Shown piece after piece: positions 10,088-21,624 of a DNA stretch of 64,000 nucleotides. The notes beneath the pieces were generated by a model. It was not told the DNA's origin. It searched no databases and was given only the letters and a program-made list of their open reading frames with translations. This DNA is from Thamnidium elegans. Lineage: Eukaryota > Mucoromycota > Mucoromycetes > Mucorales > Mucoraceae. The stretch is taken from contig JAIXMG010000009.1 of assembly GCA_025201345.1 (NCBI GenBank), positions 744,001 through 808,000 of the forward strand, given 5' to 3'. The position numbers and the translations under genes were made by a program. Each line of letters opens with the position of its first letter. Positions within the stretch are counted from its first letter, which is position 1.

Positions 10088-11122
10088 ATGACAGACCAAT
10101 TCGATCCCCTTATGCAAGACTCTATCACTAGATATGCTGATTACGAAACAACAGTTCAAGTATCAATGGAAACTCATTTACCAGAAAATAATATTGGGTA
10201 CAAATTACTTCAAAAAATGGGTTGGTGTGCAGGCGAAGGTTTAGGACCTAATGGTCAAGGTAAAAAAACAAAACAAAAAAAAACAAAACAAAAAAAAAAA
10301 ACATGCTTTTTTTTTACAAGAAAACTAAACTTTTTTTGTGTGTATGCAGGAAGAATTGATCCCATTCGAATCGAATTAAAAGACGATGCCTTAGGTGTAG
10401 GAAAAGCACATGAATTAAATACTCATCATGTTGAAAGTACTTCTAAACGAAAGGCATTAGATAGTGAGAAACAATTAGAAGAATCCGAATCACAAAGAAT
10501 GGAAAGAGAATTCAGGGCAGAAAAGAAACAAGCTATTGCAAAAGAATTGCAAGAGGTAAAACGAGCCTTCTATTGTGAGTTATGTGATAAACAGTACAAG
10601 AAGGTCAGTGAGTACGATCAACATCTTCAAAGTTATGATCACCACCATAAAAAGAGGTTTAAGGATATGAAAGAAACGACTAGAAATTCTACTGTCAATC
10701 AATCTGAAAGGGAAAAGAAATTAGCAAGAGAGAAAAGGAGAGAGGAAAAAGAGTTAAAGCGAATGCAAGAAGCTATTCAAAAGAAAATGGGAGGTACAGA
10801 TCAGCAAGTAAGCAAACCCGTTATCCCACAATTAAAACCATCTGTGGCTAGTAGTACAGCAAATAGTAATGATATTGGTGGTGGTTGGTCGTCAGGTGGA
10901 TGGTCTATGAGCGTACCTAAAGTACAGACAGACCAACTACCTAAAACACAAACAGAACAACCACCTAAAGTGCAGACAGATAAACCACCAAAAGTGGGTT
11001 CACCTAAACCAGATACACATAGCGTAACCCTTCCTAGTACATCTCAAACTCCAAGTGCACCTAAAAAACTAGCCTTTGGACTAAAGAAGAGTGGTTTTCA
11101 ATTTGGTTTAAAAAAGAAATAA
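10088..11122 (+). CDS. G-patch and C2H2 zinc-finger protein
   Basis: Exons 10088-10259 and 10350-11122 encode 314 aa. A G-patch (about residues 35-62) contains NIGYKLLQKMGW, GEGLGPNGQ and, across the splice, GRIDPI. A U1-like C2H2 finger follows at about 128-156 (FYCELC...H...HHHKK), then a Lys/Glu-rich coiled coil (EKKLAREKRREEKELKRMQE) and a Pro/Gln/Lys-rich tail with repeats of the type KVQTDQLPKTQTEQ. The layout fits GPATCH8/ZNF804-type nuclear RNA-processing proteins; G-patches usually activate DEAH helicases. The 90 bp intron is a multiple of three and has no stop, so an unspliced mRNA would add 30 residues (mostly Lys/Phe). Splicing restores the conserved QGRIDPI, so it is treated as a real intron. 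Confidence 0.82.
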   Translation: MTDQFDPLMQDSITRYADYETTVQVSMETHLPENNIGYKLLQKMGWCAGEGLGPNGQGKKTKQKKTKQKKKTCFFFTRKLNFFCVYAGRIDPIRIELKDDALGVGKAHELNTHHVESTSKRKALDSEKQLEESESQRMEREFRAEKKQAIAKELQEVKRAFYCELCDKQYKKVSEYDQHLQSYDHHHKKRFKDMKETTRNSTVNQSEREKKLAREKRREEKELKRMQEAIQKKMGGTDQQVSKPVIPQLKPSVASSTANSNDIGGGWSSGGWSMSVPKVQTDQLPKTQTEQPPKVQTDKPPKVGSPKPDTHSVTLPSTSQTPSAPKKLAFGLKKSGFQFGLKKK

Positions 11123-11316
11123 TTAAGAGGATTATAAATCGGCCAACCAAAAAAGTACATACAAAATAGAGAAAACCCTCCATTTTTAGTGGCTTATAAG
11201 GAAAGCTCTTCCCCTGGTCCTTTTTTTTTCCGTAATAAACACACCCCGCCTCTATTAAAAAAAAAAGTCAAGTTACTCCCCTCTCTTCCGTATACACTAT
11301 TTTTCTTTATAAAAAA

Positions 11317-11755
11317 ATGTTCCGTCCTACTGCCCTTCTTAACGCTGCTTCCAAGGCCGCTACCTACAGAACTATGGTTCCTGCTAGTCGTATGGCACCT
11401 GCTGCCTACCGTTTCTATTCTTCCGCTGGTTTATCTCAAGCCGATATTGAAACTCGTGTTTTAGATATTTTGAGAGGTTTCGATAAAGTTGATACCAACA
11501 AGGTAATGAGTGTATATAAATGAGGAATTTTTTAAAGGGAGTTATTAACATTGTAAATTTGGGTGTGACTGGAAATAGATTGCTCTTGAATCTCATTTCG
11601 TTAAAGATCTTGGTCTCGATAGTTTAGATACTGTTGAAGTCGTTATGGCTATCGAAGAGGAATTCTCGGTTGAAATCCCTGATAAGGAAGCTGATGATAT
11701 TAAGACCGCTAAGCAAGCTGTTGAATATATTAGCCACCGTGCCGATGCCCATTAA
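11317..11755 (+). CDS. ACP1: Mitochondrial acyl carrier protein (ACP / NDUFAB1 homologue)
   Basis: Exons 11317-11502 and 11579-11755 give 120 aa. The first 35 or so residues are a mitochondrial presequence ([20 protein letters not shown], many Arg/Ala/Ser and no acid). The ACP fold carries the phosphopantetheine Ser in [12 protein letters not shown], followed by [20 protein letters not shown]. It carries acyl chains in mitochondrial type II fatty acid synthesis (octanoate for lipoate) and is also a structural subunit of respiratory complex I and the Fe-S assembly complex. The intron is 76 bp (GTAATG...TAG). The coding part uses more C-ending codons than its neighbours, as expected for high expression. 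Its likely enzyme partner, the ketoacyl reductase, lies at 8960-9770. Confidence 0.93.
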
Positions 11756-12392
11756 ATATTTTTTTATACGCATACACAAAAAACTTATAATTATTTTCGC
11801 AAACGAACGATGAATAAATCCATTATTTTTTTTTTATTTAAAAGAAAATACCAACGCTTTTTTATAGTTCCAATAAATTAATCTCCAAGCGCGGCTTACC
11901 GATTTTTTTTTTTTTTTTAGCTGTGACAACAATTCTAATTTCTGACAACATACTAATTTTTTTTAAAAAAAAAACACGTTCAAACTAGCAGAAATCAACC
12001 CTACGTATTTAATACAATGGGGAGGAGGTTTGTCTTGTACTTATTCAGGTACCATCATGCAAAAAAAAAACATAAATTTTTTAAAACCGTAAACATAAAT
12101 CTCCTTTGGAAGCAACGCATAAAAAAAAAGACACTATTCATTTTTGTAATACCCGACCCCATCCCCTCCTCCTCCTCCTCTTCATCTATATCACCGCTAA
12201 TTCAAACAAACTTATCAGCAAAAGGAAAGACTACAATACGGTTGCAATCCGTACCTTTTTTTGTTAGATTACGTCATCTGTCTTTCAAGCGAAAATAAAT
12301 AAAAAAAACCTTTTTTTTTTTTTCCTTTTTCCTTTTTCTTGTTTCTCTATTTATTTCGTCATACACATACATACATATACATATATACCATT
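11756..12392. other. Intergenic between ACP and Arl8 genes
   Basis: Contains the ACP 3' flank (AATAAA-like signal near 11814), a T8A10 junction at about 11957-11974, and a short (CTC)n run near 12170. An open frame at 12017-12298 is low-complexity (Lys, Phe, Ser runs) and not supported as a gene. The 3' part must hold the Arl8 promoter. Confidence 0.45.
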
Positions 12393-13316
12393 ATGCCTGG
12401 TCTTATACAGTGGTTATTAGATTGGTTGAGAAGTTTATTCTTCAAGGTAGCATCATTGCTTTGCATACACAAAGAAAGAAAAAAAAAAGGGAGACAACTA
12501 ATCAATACAATGATAATTTAGACTGAAATGGAGTTAACTTTAGTGGGTTTACAAAATTCGGTAAGTTATTATTATTATTTTTTTTTTTTTTTTTGCAGCT
12601 TATTTTTTTCCAACTCTTTCTTTCTTTCTTAGGGAAAAACAACGTTAGTTAACGTTATAGCAGTATGTATTATGTACATATATAATAGAAAAGGGCAACA
12701 TCTAACACAAACATATGTACTAGTCTGGACAATTTATAGAAGATGCTATTCCAACAGTAGGTTTCAATATGAGAAAAGTTACGAAAGGTAATGTGACAAT
12801 GAAGTTATGGGATATTGGAGGACAACCACGTTTCCGAAGTATGTGGGAAAGATACTGTAGAGGAGTCAATGCCATTGTGTACGTATAAACATTTATTTTA
12901 TTTATTTTATTTTTCTCATCTTATTTTTTTTTTAAACTATTTATAGTTTTGTCGTGGATGCTGCAGATCGCGAAAAGTTGGAAGCTGCAAATACAGAATT
13001 AAAAAACTTGTTGGAAAAACCTCAACTTACTAATATTCCCGTACTTGTACTTGGAAATAAAAATGACTTGCCAGAAGCATTAACCGCTGATGAATTGATT
13101 GAAGCATTGTAAGTTATATTTTTCTTTTTATGTAACATTTTTGTTTTTTCACGCTAAAAAAAAAAAAAAAAAAAAAAAACTAACTTTTAAAAAAAAAGAC
13201 ATCTTAAATCTATCACAAATAGAGAAGTATCTTGTTATTCTATTTCTGCAAAGAATCAAGTAAATATCGATATTACATTACAATGGCTTATTAAAAAAGG
13301 AAAAGGTCAAAAGTAA
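12393..13316 (+). CDS. ARL8: Arl8 small GTPase
   Basis: Six exons (12393-12446, 12522-12560, 12633-12662, 12724-12878, 12947-13108, 13199-13316) join to 185 aa, almost exactly the animal Arl8 length. The N-terminus is the Arl8 amphipathic helix ([18 protein letters not shown]). Then come G1 GLQNSGKTT, switch 1 with the conserved Thr in [12 protein letters not shown]3 [24 protein letters not shown]4 NKND, and the tail [12 protein letters not shown]. Arl8 sits on late endosomes/lysosomes (the vacuole in fungi) and recruits motor and tethering effectors. Introns are 61-90 bp; the last uses an A-rich AAG acceptor. Ascomycete yeasts lack a clear Arl8, so presence fits an early-diverging fungus. 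Confidence 0.95.
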
Positions 13317-13475
13317 ATAAAAAAAAAAAGCAAAAAAGCATATACCTTATTTTCATGCTCCACTCCAAACAAAAAATATTTATCACACATGCCGTGACTG
13401 CCCAGAATGTCCTTTCGTATTTTTTCTGTTTTTTTGAGTACATTTTTTTTTTCTTCCTTTTCTTACAAGTTGTTC

Positions 13476-15428
13476 ATGATGGAAGATACAAGTAGTATAT
13501 ACTGGACTCTTATGGAAACTGATACAGAGTAAAAATACGCGTTTGAAAATACATGAATATTTTATTTATTCTAATTTAATATAGTAATTCTGAATTGTAT
13601 TTTCCTCCTGACACACCTGTGGGTGGTGCCAATCCCAAAAAACTTTATAGTTTATACCAAAAGAGACATGCGCGTCAAAAAGAACGTCTTATAAAGCTGC
13701 AAGTAGCTGAACTTTATAAGTACCGAGAAAATTTCAGTACAGACTTTAAAGACGACAACTCTTTGAATACACCTTCTACCGTTTGCGAGTTGATTAGCGG
13801 TACGGACTTTTTAACTAATGAAAGCGAGGCTATTTCACAATTGTTGTTTGGAATACCAAATTTTATTACCCAAAACCAAAATCAAAAAAGACCAAAACCA
13901 AAACCTGAAAATACTGATACGCAAAAGGAAGAGTACCTTGAAGACTTAACAGTAACGTATTATTATTATTACTAGTTTAACTTTCAAAGTAACCTAATCT
14001 TTGCATTTTTTTTTTTTTTTTTTTTTTTTTTGACAGAAACGATTTAAAGCAGGATCAGGGAATTTAGAAAAAAACCATCAGTTACAACTAGATTCATTAG
14101 AACGTCTACAAAAGTCTGATATCAGCAGTATTCCCAGAGAAGTATTGATTGAACTGGATCCAAAAAGATATGATCGTAAAAGGTACTCTAGTTCACCAGA
14201 ATCTGCACATAATGATAGAAGAAGGTATAAGGATGGTAGGAGGGATGATAAAAGGGATCGAAAAAGACGAAGGGATGATTATCGAGCGAGGTCTCCTATA
14301 AGAGATAATCGTAGAGAGAAATCACCTTTAAGAGATAGTCATCGAACAAAATCCTATACAAGGTCCTCATCATCATCACCACCACCACCACCACCACCAC
14401 CACCACCACAGCGAGGAAATTACAGGGAACAAATCTATACATCATCATTTCCTCCACTATCGCCGCCACCACCTCCACTTCCACCGCCATCGTCTACTCC
14501 AACGCAACGAGGAAGTAATAGAGAACCTATATATACATCATCATTATCAACTTCATCTTCCCTTACACAATTAAAACAACCACCAGTAGTGTCTATTGTT
14601 GGTATCCCTGCTAACGCAAGACCTCCTACTGTCATCTCTTCTTCAACTACTGCCACCCCTAACAAATCAGATCCACCTACTCTAAAGAATTCTTCTTTTA
14701 AATCTCCCGCAAAACCACTAAAAGTGAGTGCATCTTCAATTAATAAATCAGGACCACCTACTGTACACTCTAGTAACCCAAGACTACCAACAGCGGGTTC
14801 GTCTGTTACACATATTTCTACAGCAAGACCACCAGCTATGATCCCATCTTCAGTTAATAAATCAGGGCCACCTACTGTACATTTTTCTCCCATAAGACCA
14901 CCACCTACTGTACAGTTTTCTTCTTTTAAATCTACTGGAAGACCGCCATCCGTGGGCTCATCTTCAGCTATCGGTGTCCCCAGCAATTCCAAAGTGCCTA
15001 CCTTTAATCTCCAATTTAAGAATCCAGCCTATAATAATGTCCCACCCTATATTGCGCAACCTTCCTCACAATTCACCCAACCAAACGATATGAAATATAA
15101 CGAACATAGATCATATACACCTTTATTTACACCAAGACCACCTCGAAAGATTGAAACCTTACTGGATAAAGGGTCTTTATTAATATACAACAAACCATGT
15201 CGAGTTCTTATTCGTCAACCTAACGGAACAGCTAAAGCGTACGGTAACCCAAAGGATTACGATGATGCAATTCATAGTAGAACAACAAGACCTGATAATC
15301 CTGTCTATAAAAGGCATATGAATGGTGCCGATTACTTGTTCTATAAAACAGATTCTGGAAATGTTGTAACCATTGGCTCTGTATCAAAAATACAACCCTT
15401 GATTCATAAATACTTTCTTTCCGTATAA
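13476..15428 (+). CDS. Hypothetical protein, Arg/Ser- and Pro-rich centre, conserved-looking ends
   Basis: Three exons (13476-13528, 13585-13951, 14037-15428) give 603 aa, frames consistent. I do not recognise the family. The first 75 residues look globular (MMEDTSSIYWTLMETDTD, then YFPPDTPVGGANPKKLYSLY). Then follow an Arg/Asp/Ser stretch (RRYKDGRRDDKRDRKRRRDD), a poly-Pro run, and Ser/Thr/Pro repeats built on variants of KSGPPTVHSS and ARPPTVISS. The last about 100 residues are again folded in character (KIETLLDKGSLLIYNKPCRV, ending LIHKYFLSV). The RS-like and Pro-rich composition suggests a nuclear scaffold or RNA-associated protein, but this is weak. A second ATG follows the first directly. 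The intron before exon 3 ends in a T28-type tract. Confidence 0.65.
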
Positions 15429-15601
15429 GAAAGTAATACTGATTTATTATAATAATTTATTTAAAGGTTAAATAAAACTTTATTCTTCATTTATTTCTTT
15501 TTTTGTAAATGATAAGTACAAGTCTTCGTAGTAGTAAACATGTTAGTTTTTTTTTTTTTCTTTGTTTTTTTTTTATTATTATTTTAACAAATTATAATAA
15601 T

Positions 15602-16671
15602 TTATAAGGTTTGAACGTTCCAAGAAGCCTTCTTTGATTCAAGATTCTTTCTAAATCTACGTCTTTTTTGCGATTTTTGTTGACGCAAGAATTCTGAAAT
15701 ATCTCGTTGATGCCATGATGATTCATCACTAACAGCAGCGCCGTAAGTGGGTGGCGATAATTTACCACGAAGCGATCTGAAAGGTTTGTCCGTAGATTGT
15801 GTTACCCATTCAGATGGGTTATCTGAATCAATTGTTTCAATATGAACTCTCTTAGTTCCAGCAGGCTTAACTTCAGTAGGCGTAGGTTTTTTAATGTCCT
15901 TCAATACTGGTTTAGGAATAATTGTAGGTAGTGTGGGTTCAATCACATGAGGAAGAGGTGGTGATGGTGTTTGTGGTATATTGGTTTGATCTTGTTGATA
16001 AAACAGCATATATGCATTTTGAGATAAAGCCTCGTCAATAGAAGCTTCTTGCACATCTTCATCGTCCATACAGTACCATTTTCCTTCAGGTGATTTAACG
16101 TAGGCATAATAATGACCCGAGTCACAACCAGGACCCAAATGAACTACAACTGCATAGAGTGAATAGTGAGTTCCTGTCACTTTACTGTCTTTGCTGGTGT
16201 AACGTGACAAATCTAATTTTTGAGGGTACTTTATTGTCGTGTTGATTTTGCGCATGTATCCTCTTTCTAAATCAAATGCAAATCGTTTCAAATGTACTGT
16301 CAACATCATTGGTGTCTTATTTATTGTCATTTGTTTGCTGGCTGTAACTAATTTTTTACATCTACATTATATAACTGTTAGCACAAAAGAAAAGAAAAAA
16401 ATCTAACATACACGTTAACACTTACTTATCGCATTTATATCCCTCTACTTCATCTATTCTGATAAAATTATCAAAGGTCTTGTAAAGTGAATTTGCGTTG
16501 TTAAGATCTACACTTAAATCTAAACATCCTTCAAAGTTATCAGAGACAGCTTTACAGTTGCGACACTTGACTTGTGATCGAAGTTTTCCACCAAATATTT
16601 GATGTATAAGAGTGGTTTGTTCTACGTTGAGTGGTAATTTACTGATAATTCAAAAAAATGTGAGTGGCTTA

Positions 16672-16704
<33 letters not shown>

Positions 16705-17409
16705 ACCCTAACCCGGCAGTAGCAGATTTTTGAAAAGCGGATAACAAGAACATATAAAATTCATGTGCATCCTCTTGTCTACCTAAACGTAAAGTTTTGG
16801 AAATAGCTGCAATAAAAATAAAATTAATTCGTTTTATATATAAAAAGTAATATTTGTTTATTCTTTACCTTTCAAATTACTTGTAAAATAGCTGGGGAGG
16901 ATAGCAGCACCAGGCGCATAACTTTTAGAATCTTTTAAACAACGTCTAACATGAAGTTCCATTGCACATAAAGCACAATAACCAGACAAACGACCTATTT
17001 AAAAAAAAAAATTAGTAAAAAAGACGCGTTTTCAAAAAGACAAATTGTACTCACAGTTCTTTTTATGTTCTGCCTGTAATAAGTACTGTGCAAGTGGGGC
17101 AGTATACGTCAAACATTCAAGTACAGAATTTAAGAAACATGTATTTTGTCCATTAACAAAACCGGGACCTATTCTACGATTGATCTTCCACATTGGAATT
17201 AATTTAGACTTGTCAAATAAAGGACCTTTAATGGTTGATTCCTTTGGTTTATGTGGTTGTTGTTGTTGAGGTCGGTTTTGTGATTTGTTATTGTTGTTGT
17301 TGCCACGGTTCATTTTATTGTTGTGGTTACCATTTTTATTTCTGTTATATGGGTTACTAGGGTTATTATTCGAATTTTTATTCTTGTTCTTGAACTGTGA
17401 CTTTGCCAT
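15602..17409 (-). CDS. Ubiquitin carboxyl-terminal hydrolase, USP36/UBP10 type
   Basis: Five exons (17055-17409, 16869-16994, 16707-16806, 16426-16641, 15602-16361) give 518 aa. After a basic Asn/Lys/Gln-rich N-terminus, the USP core starts with GFVNGQNTCFLNSVLECL (catalytic Cys). It continues through RQEDAHEFYMFL, a structural zinc site (QVKCRNC and YKCDKCKK), LTVHLKRFAFD, and the His box CDSGHYYAYVKSPEGKWYC, then DDEDV. LVHQIFGG-like spacing (TLIHQIFGGKLRSQVKC) is closest to USP36/USP42, which are nucleolar enzymes acting on rRNA-synthesis and ribosomal proteins. The basic C-terminal tail (QKSQKRRRFRKNLESKK) supports a nucleolar location. All catalytic residues appear present. Confidence 0.9.
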
Positions 17410-17703
17410 TGTTTTAAAAAATAAAATAAGGATATATAAATTGTACAAGTAGAAAGAATAAAAAAAAAAAAAGCAAAAAAAAAAAGCTTAAAAAAAAGGA
17501 AATAAAACAGTCACTCCGCCTTTTTTTTTTTTGGCAACAGCCATCTTCTTACTGTCAAAAAGATGATACAAAGTTTAATCTAACTATAAGAAAAACAGTA
17601 TTTTTTTTTTTTAAGAAAAGTCAATGTATAAGGGGGTTTTTTTATTTTCTCTTATTTTCTTTATAGTGTATAAACGAAACGTTTTTTGTTGTAGTGGGGG
17701 GTA

Positions 17704-17988
17704 TTAAACAGATCCAACAATTTCATCAGCCTTTTGTAAAGCTTCAATCATCTTTTTACATTCCTTTCTTCTCTGTTGTGTAAATTCGGATTCTTGTAAT
17801 AACTCTGTCAAAACATCTACCTTGTATAATTCAGATAACAATTCTCTTTGAAGTTCTTCCTTGGCATGGCTAACCAAGTTTAACATGATGGCTTTGGGAA
17901 CCATATCAATCATGGTGCGTTTAACGATATTGTAATAAGATTGAATCAAGAGCTCTATAGAAAATATTACAAAATGTTAGAATAGTTT

Positions 17989-18026
<38 letters not shown>

Positions 18027-20274
18027 TTCTCTTATACTTTACTAATAACTTCTGTTTCCATAAATTCACGTTCAGATAAAGCACCCATTGCCTTTAAAGT
18101 AGCAGGTGGCTAAAACAAAAAATAAATATATAAGACAATTATAAAATGATATACATTTTTAGAAACTTACGGCTTCCATTAAACCACCAACTGTCTTTTT
18201 AGTCTTTTTAGGTCCAGCGAAAAAGCTACCAAAGAAGGATCCATTGGTATCGTTGTTAGAATCATAGCTAGAGGCACTGGAGTTATTATTGGTTTGAAGT
18301 GCAGATAATTGTTGTTGTCTGGCATTGTTATTGTTGGTATTGTTGTGTTGTTTATCGGTAATTTGAGCAGGTTGGTTTTTGGCTTGTAATTGTTCATTGA
18401 CAATAGCAATAGCTTGATGACCACTTAAAAAGTCAGGATGAGCAGTATTGATATAACAAGCTTCCATACTATATATATATATATATATATATATAAAGTT
18501 AGTACTATATACATAAAAAGCACATGGTACATAAATAAACTTACGCAACAAGATCAGTAACAAGTTTGCTAGTAGGGTTCAAAGCCTTTTTAAAGAAAGA
18601 TAAAACGACTTGGTAGAATCTTTCTTTAAGAGCAGGGAAACGCTTAAAGAATTGCTTGTTTAACAATTGACTTAAGATACGAACCAGTTCATCGTAAACC
18701 ATGTTGATACACTTGACACTAGGTTCTTCTAAACGTTTAATTTGCTGTTTGATAATTACTTCAAAAGCAGTTGTAGCTACAAAAAGGGCAGGAGAAGAGC
18801 CCTGTTATAATAATAAAAAAAGGTTAATAAAAAAAAAAGAAAAAAAAGGCAGATAAAATACTTACAGAAGAGTTGTAAAGGATAGTACGAATATCGACAT
18901 CTTTAATTTGCTCTAAGGGATCAACACTCTTGACACCGTTAGAATACAATTCATGAAATACAAAACTAATTCTCGCTCCACCAGATAATTCAAAACTAGT
19001 TAAATCATTTGAATTACCATCAATAATAGTTCTAAATTCAGTACAGAATTCAGTGATAATGTTTAAAACCAAATTAGCTTGACCAGAGTTAGAACCATCA
19101 TTTAATGGGTCCCCTAACTGCAATAATTCTTGCTGGTATTTTTGTAAAGCAGCTTGAATTTTAGCTTTAATTTCAGGAAGTGTATTGCGAATATGATGCA
19201 TTAAAATCATATTTAATTTACGAGCCAAGAAGGGAGTACCACAGTATTGAGCTTTACTTCTATAGGAGGCATGATTTTCAAAATATTCACGCTCAGCACT
19301 AAGCGCATTTGCAATCGATTTCTTTTGATCGATATCACGTTGACCACGATTAACAACAGGAACATAACCTAATCGAAGAGGAATAACTCTACCAGCTAAG
19401 ATATCGATAACATCAGTACCTTGATCCATTAAATCTACTTTAGTCAATACACCAATAGTACGAAGACCCTCAGGATCTACATCTCTTGCTAATTTTAAAC
19501 CATCTGAATTTGCTAAATCTGTATTAGCACCAGTAACTGCCAAGATAATTGCATTAGGCTTTGTAATATATTTAAGAAGCATATCTCGAATTTGCTTTTC
19601 AATATCTTTAGGTTGATCACCAATAGGTACTTTAGTTAAACCAGGTAAATCAATCAACGTTAATGTCAATACATTAGGTGAAAAGATACGAAGGTTGATA
19701 GGTTGAGGAGAGATACCTACATTCTTACCAGTCTTTAACTCGGTATCTTTAACAATCTCTTCTCGAATTTTGTTAAAGTTATAGAATTTTTGACCTGGTA
19801 AATGTAAAAACTCTCCCCATTCATCTGGATTCTCTTGAGCATCACTGGACACAGTATCCTTATCTGAACTAGGTGAAGTAGGGCTAGAAGTTGCTGCTGG
19901 TGCTCTGTTGATTAATTGAAGAATCTAACAAAAAAAAAAAAAAAAAAAAAAAAAAGAGTTAGTCTTTCTTTTTTAAAAAAAACAGATGAAGAATACTTTA
20001 CAAGAGGTCTACGGGTAACAATACCAGTTCCTCGCGGTAAAAAGTCTCTGCCGACGATATTTTCCAGTACAGAACTTTTACCACTGGATTGAGAACCAAT
20101 TACAGCAATTTGAGGTAAATCTACGGGGTTATGAACGCCAACTGTTGCAAAAGCGTCTTGTAGTTTATTGACTATTTTACCATTCCTTTTTTCGTTATTT
20201 ATCAGGTCACTCTTTTTTTTTTTGTTATTTTGTTTTTTGTTTTCTTTACCTGTTTTAATAAGTTGCGAATCCAT
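17704..20274 (-). CDS. VPS1: Dynamin-family GTPase, Vps1-like
   Basis: Six exons (20002-20274, 18866-19924, 18545-18801, 18171-18468, 18043-18109, 17704-17954) give 734 aa. A Lys-rich N-terminal extension of about 33 residues precedes NKLQDAF. The G domain shows GSQSSGKSS (about 60-68), [21 protein letters not shown] and [24 protein letters not shown] and [15 protein letters not shown] favour Vps1 over mitochondrial Dnm1. The stalk/middle region and C-terminal GED (REFMETEVI...[11 protein letters not shown]) flank a Gln/Asn-rich insert with no pleckstrin domain. Vps1 shapes and cuts membranes at endosomes, Golgi and peroxisomes. One intron contains a T10A31-type tract, and another a (TA)n run at 18469-18495. 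Confidence 0.92.
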
Positions 20275-20538
20275 TTTTTAAGAAACAGATGAGAAAAAAA
20301 AGGGGGGTGAAAAAGAGAAAAAAAGTAAAAGCTGGTAAATAAAAACTTGTTTGTGTTCAATTTCTATTGTGTTGCACGTCATCTTGATGACTTTATTTTT
20401 ATTTTTATCACCTCTCTTTCTTTCTTTCATTCTTTTTCACGGGAGCTTTAAATACGCGTACACAGACATACACAGTATATATATTTTTTTTAATTAAATG
20501 GTATTCAGATTATTGCTTAGTTATATGGGAAAAAAAAT

Positions 20539-21624
20539 TTAAAGGTATCTTCTCGACCCATAAGCATCATATGGATCTTGGTAACTACTATATGGGTCTA
20601 TACCGCCTCGTTGATATGCACTTGAGCCATTACCGTAATAATAGCTATTCGATGGTTCGTATCCTTGTTGACCAGAGTATCCGCCGTATCCGCTCTGTCC
20701 ACCATATCCTCCGTATCCACCAGCTCCTCCTGCAGTACCAGGATAACCCATCATTTGTTGTTGTTGTTGTTGTTGCGGTCCGTAGAGAGAGTTGGTCGTA
20801 CCACCGGGATATCCTATCATCTGTTGTTGTTGTTGTTGCTGATACGGGTTAGCCATTGCCATCATTTGTTGTTGCTGCTGTAACATATTACCACCACTCA
20901 TAGCACTTGGCATCATCATACTGCTGGGATTCATTGCACCACCTATACCACTCATACCACTCATACCACCCATACCACTCATGCCGCCCATACTGCTCAT
21001 GCCACTCATTCCATTCATGCCCATACCGTTCATGCCCATACCGTTCATACCACCACCACCACCACCACCACCAGCAGCATTCATTAATAAATTAGCGTAC
21101 ATGGGATTTTGCTGCATTTGTTGTAACTGTTGCTGCTGTTGTAAGCCACCATAGCCACCAGCTATACCCATCATTCCGGCGCCGGCACCACCCATCATGC
21201 CGGCACCAGCTGTACCATTTCCACCCATCATCATCATCATAGCCATCATTAAAGCCTGTTGTTGTTGTGGAGGTAATTGTTGCAACATTTGTTGTTGTTG
21301 CAGCTGTTGTTGTTGTTGTTGTTGCATCATCATGTCTTCCATACCGCCACCACCACCCATCATTGGGTTTTGCATCATATGTGGATACATACCACCGTTT
21401 GGCATCATCATAGAACCGCCACCGTATCGTCCCATCATCGTTGGATCAACTGTCTTATATCCCGTAGCGACTTCTCGAAATTTACGTCTGAATGTATCTA
21501 AAATTCCTGGCTGTTCCATGTATGCAGGGAAAAATTGTGCTTGTTGTTGTTGCGCTTGTTGGTTTTGTAAAATAGGTGAAGAAGATGGTTGAGCCGGTGT
21601 TGGCTGTGGTTGAGGTTGTGCCAT
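20539..21624 (-). CDS. Q/M/G-rich low-complexity (prion-like) protein
   Basis: A single exon of 361 aa starting MAQPQPQPTPAQ. Only residues about 33-65 look ordered (PAYMEQPGILDTFRRKFREV, then ATGYKTVDPTMMGRYGGG). The rest is poly-Gln blocks, Met/Gly repeats of the NGMGMNGMSGM kind, and a Tyr/Gly tail (YGGYGGQSGYGGYSGQQGY) ending YGSRRYL. This composition is typical of condensate-forming RNA-associated proteins, but there is no RNA-binding domain. I do not recognise a homologue. The Q and GGT/CAT repeats make mirror open frames on the plus strand that are only shadows. Confidence 0.65.
   Translation of the reverse strand: MAQPQPQPTPAQPSSSPILQNQQAQQQQAQFFPAYMEQPGILDTFRRKFREVATGYKTVDPTMMGRYGGGSMMMPNGGMYPHMMQNPMMGGGGGMEDMMMQQQQQQQLQQQQMLQQLPPQQQQALMMAMMMMMGGNGTAGAGMMGGAGAGMMGIAGGYGGLQQQQQLQQMQQNPMYANLLMNAAGGGGGGGGMNGMGMNGMGMNGMSGMSSMGGMSGMGGMSGMSGIGGAMNPSSMMMPSAMSGGNMLQQQQQMMAMANPYQQQQQQQMIGYPGGTTNSLYGPQQQQQQQMMGYPGTAGGAGGYGGYGGQSGYGGYSGQQGYEPSNSYYYGNGSSAYQRGGIDPYSSYQDPYDAYGSRRYL

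Noticed and set aside
12017..12298. 93-codon open frame upstream of Arl8
   Set aside because: Low-complexity Lys/Phe/Ser composition; lies where the Arl8 promoter must be; no domain.
20571..21592. Several plus-strand frames opposite the Q/M/G-rich gene
   Set aside because: Frame shadows of repeats (Cys, His, Leu runs) without domains.
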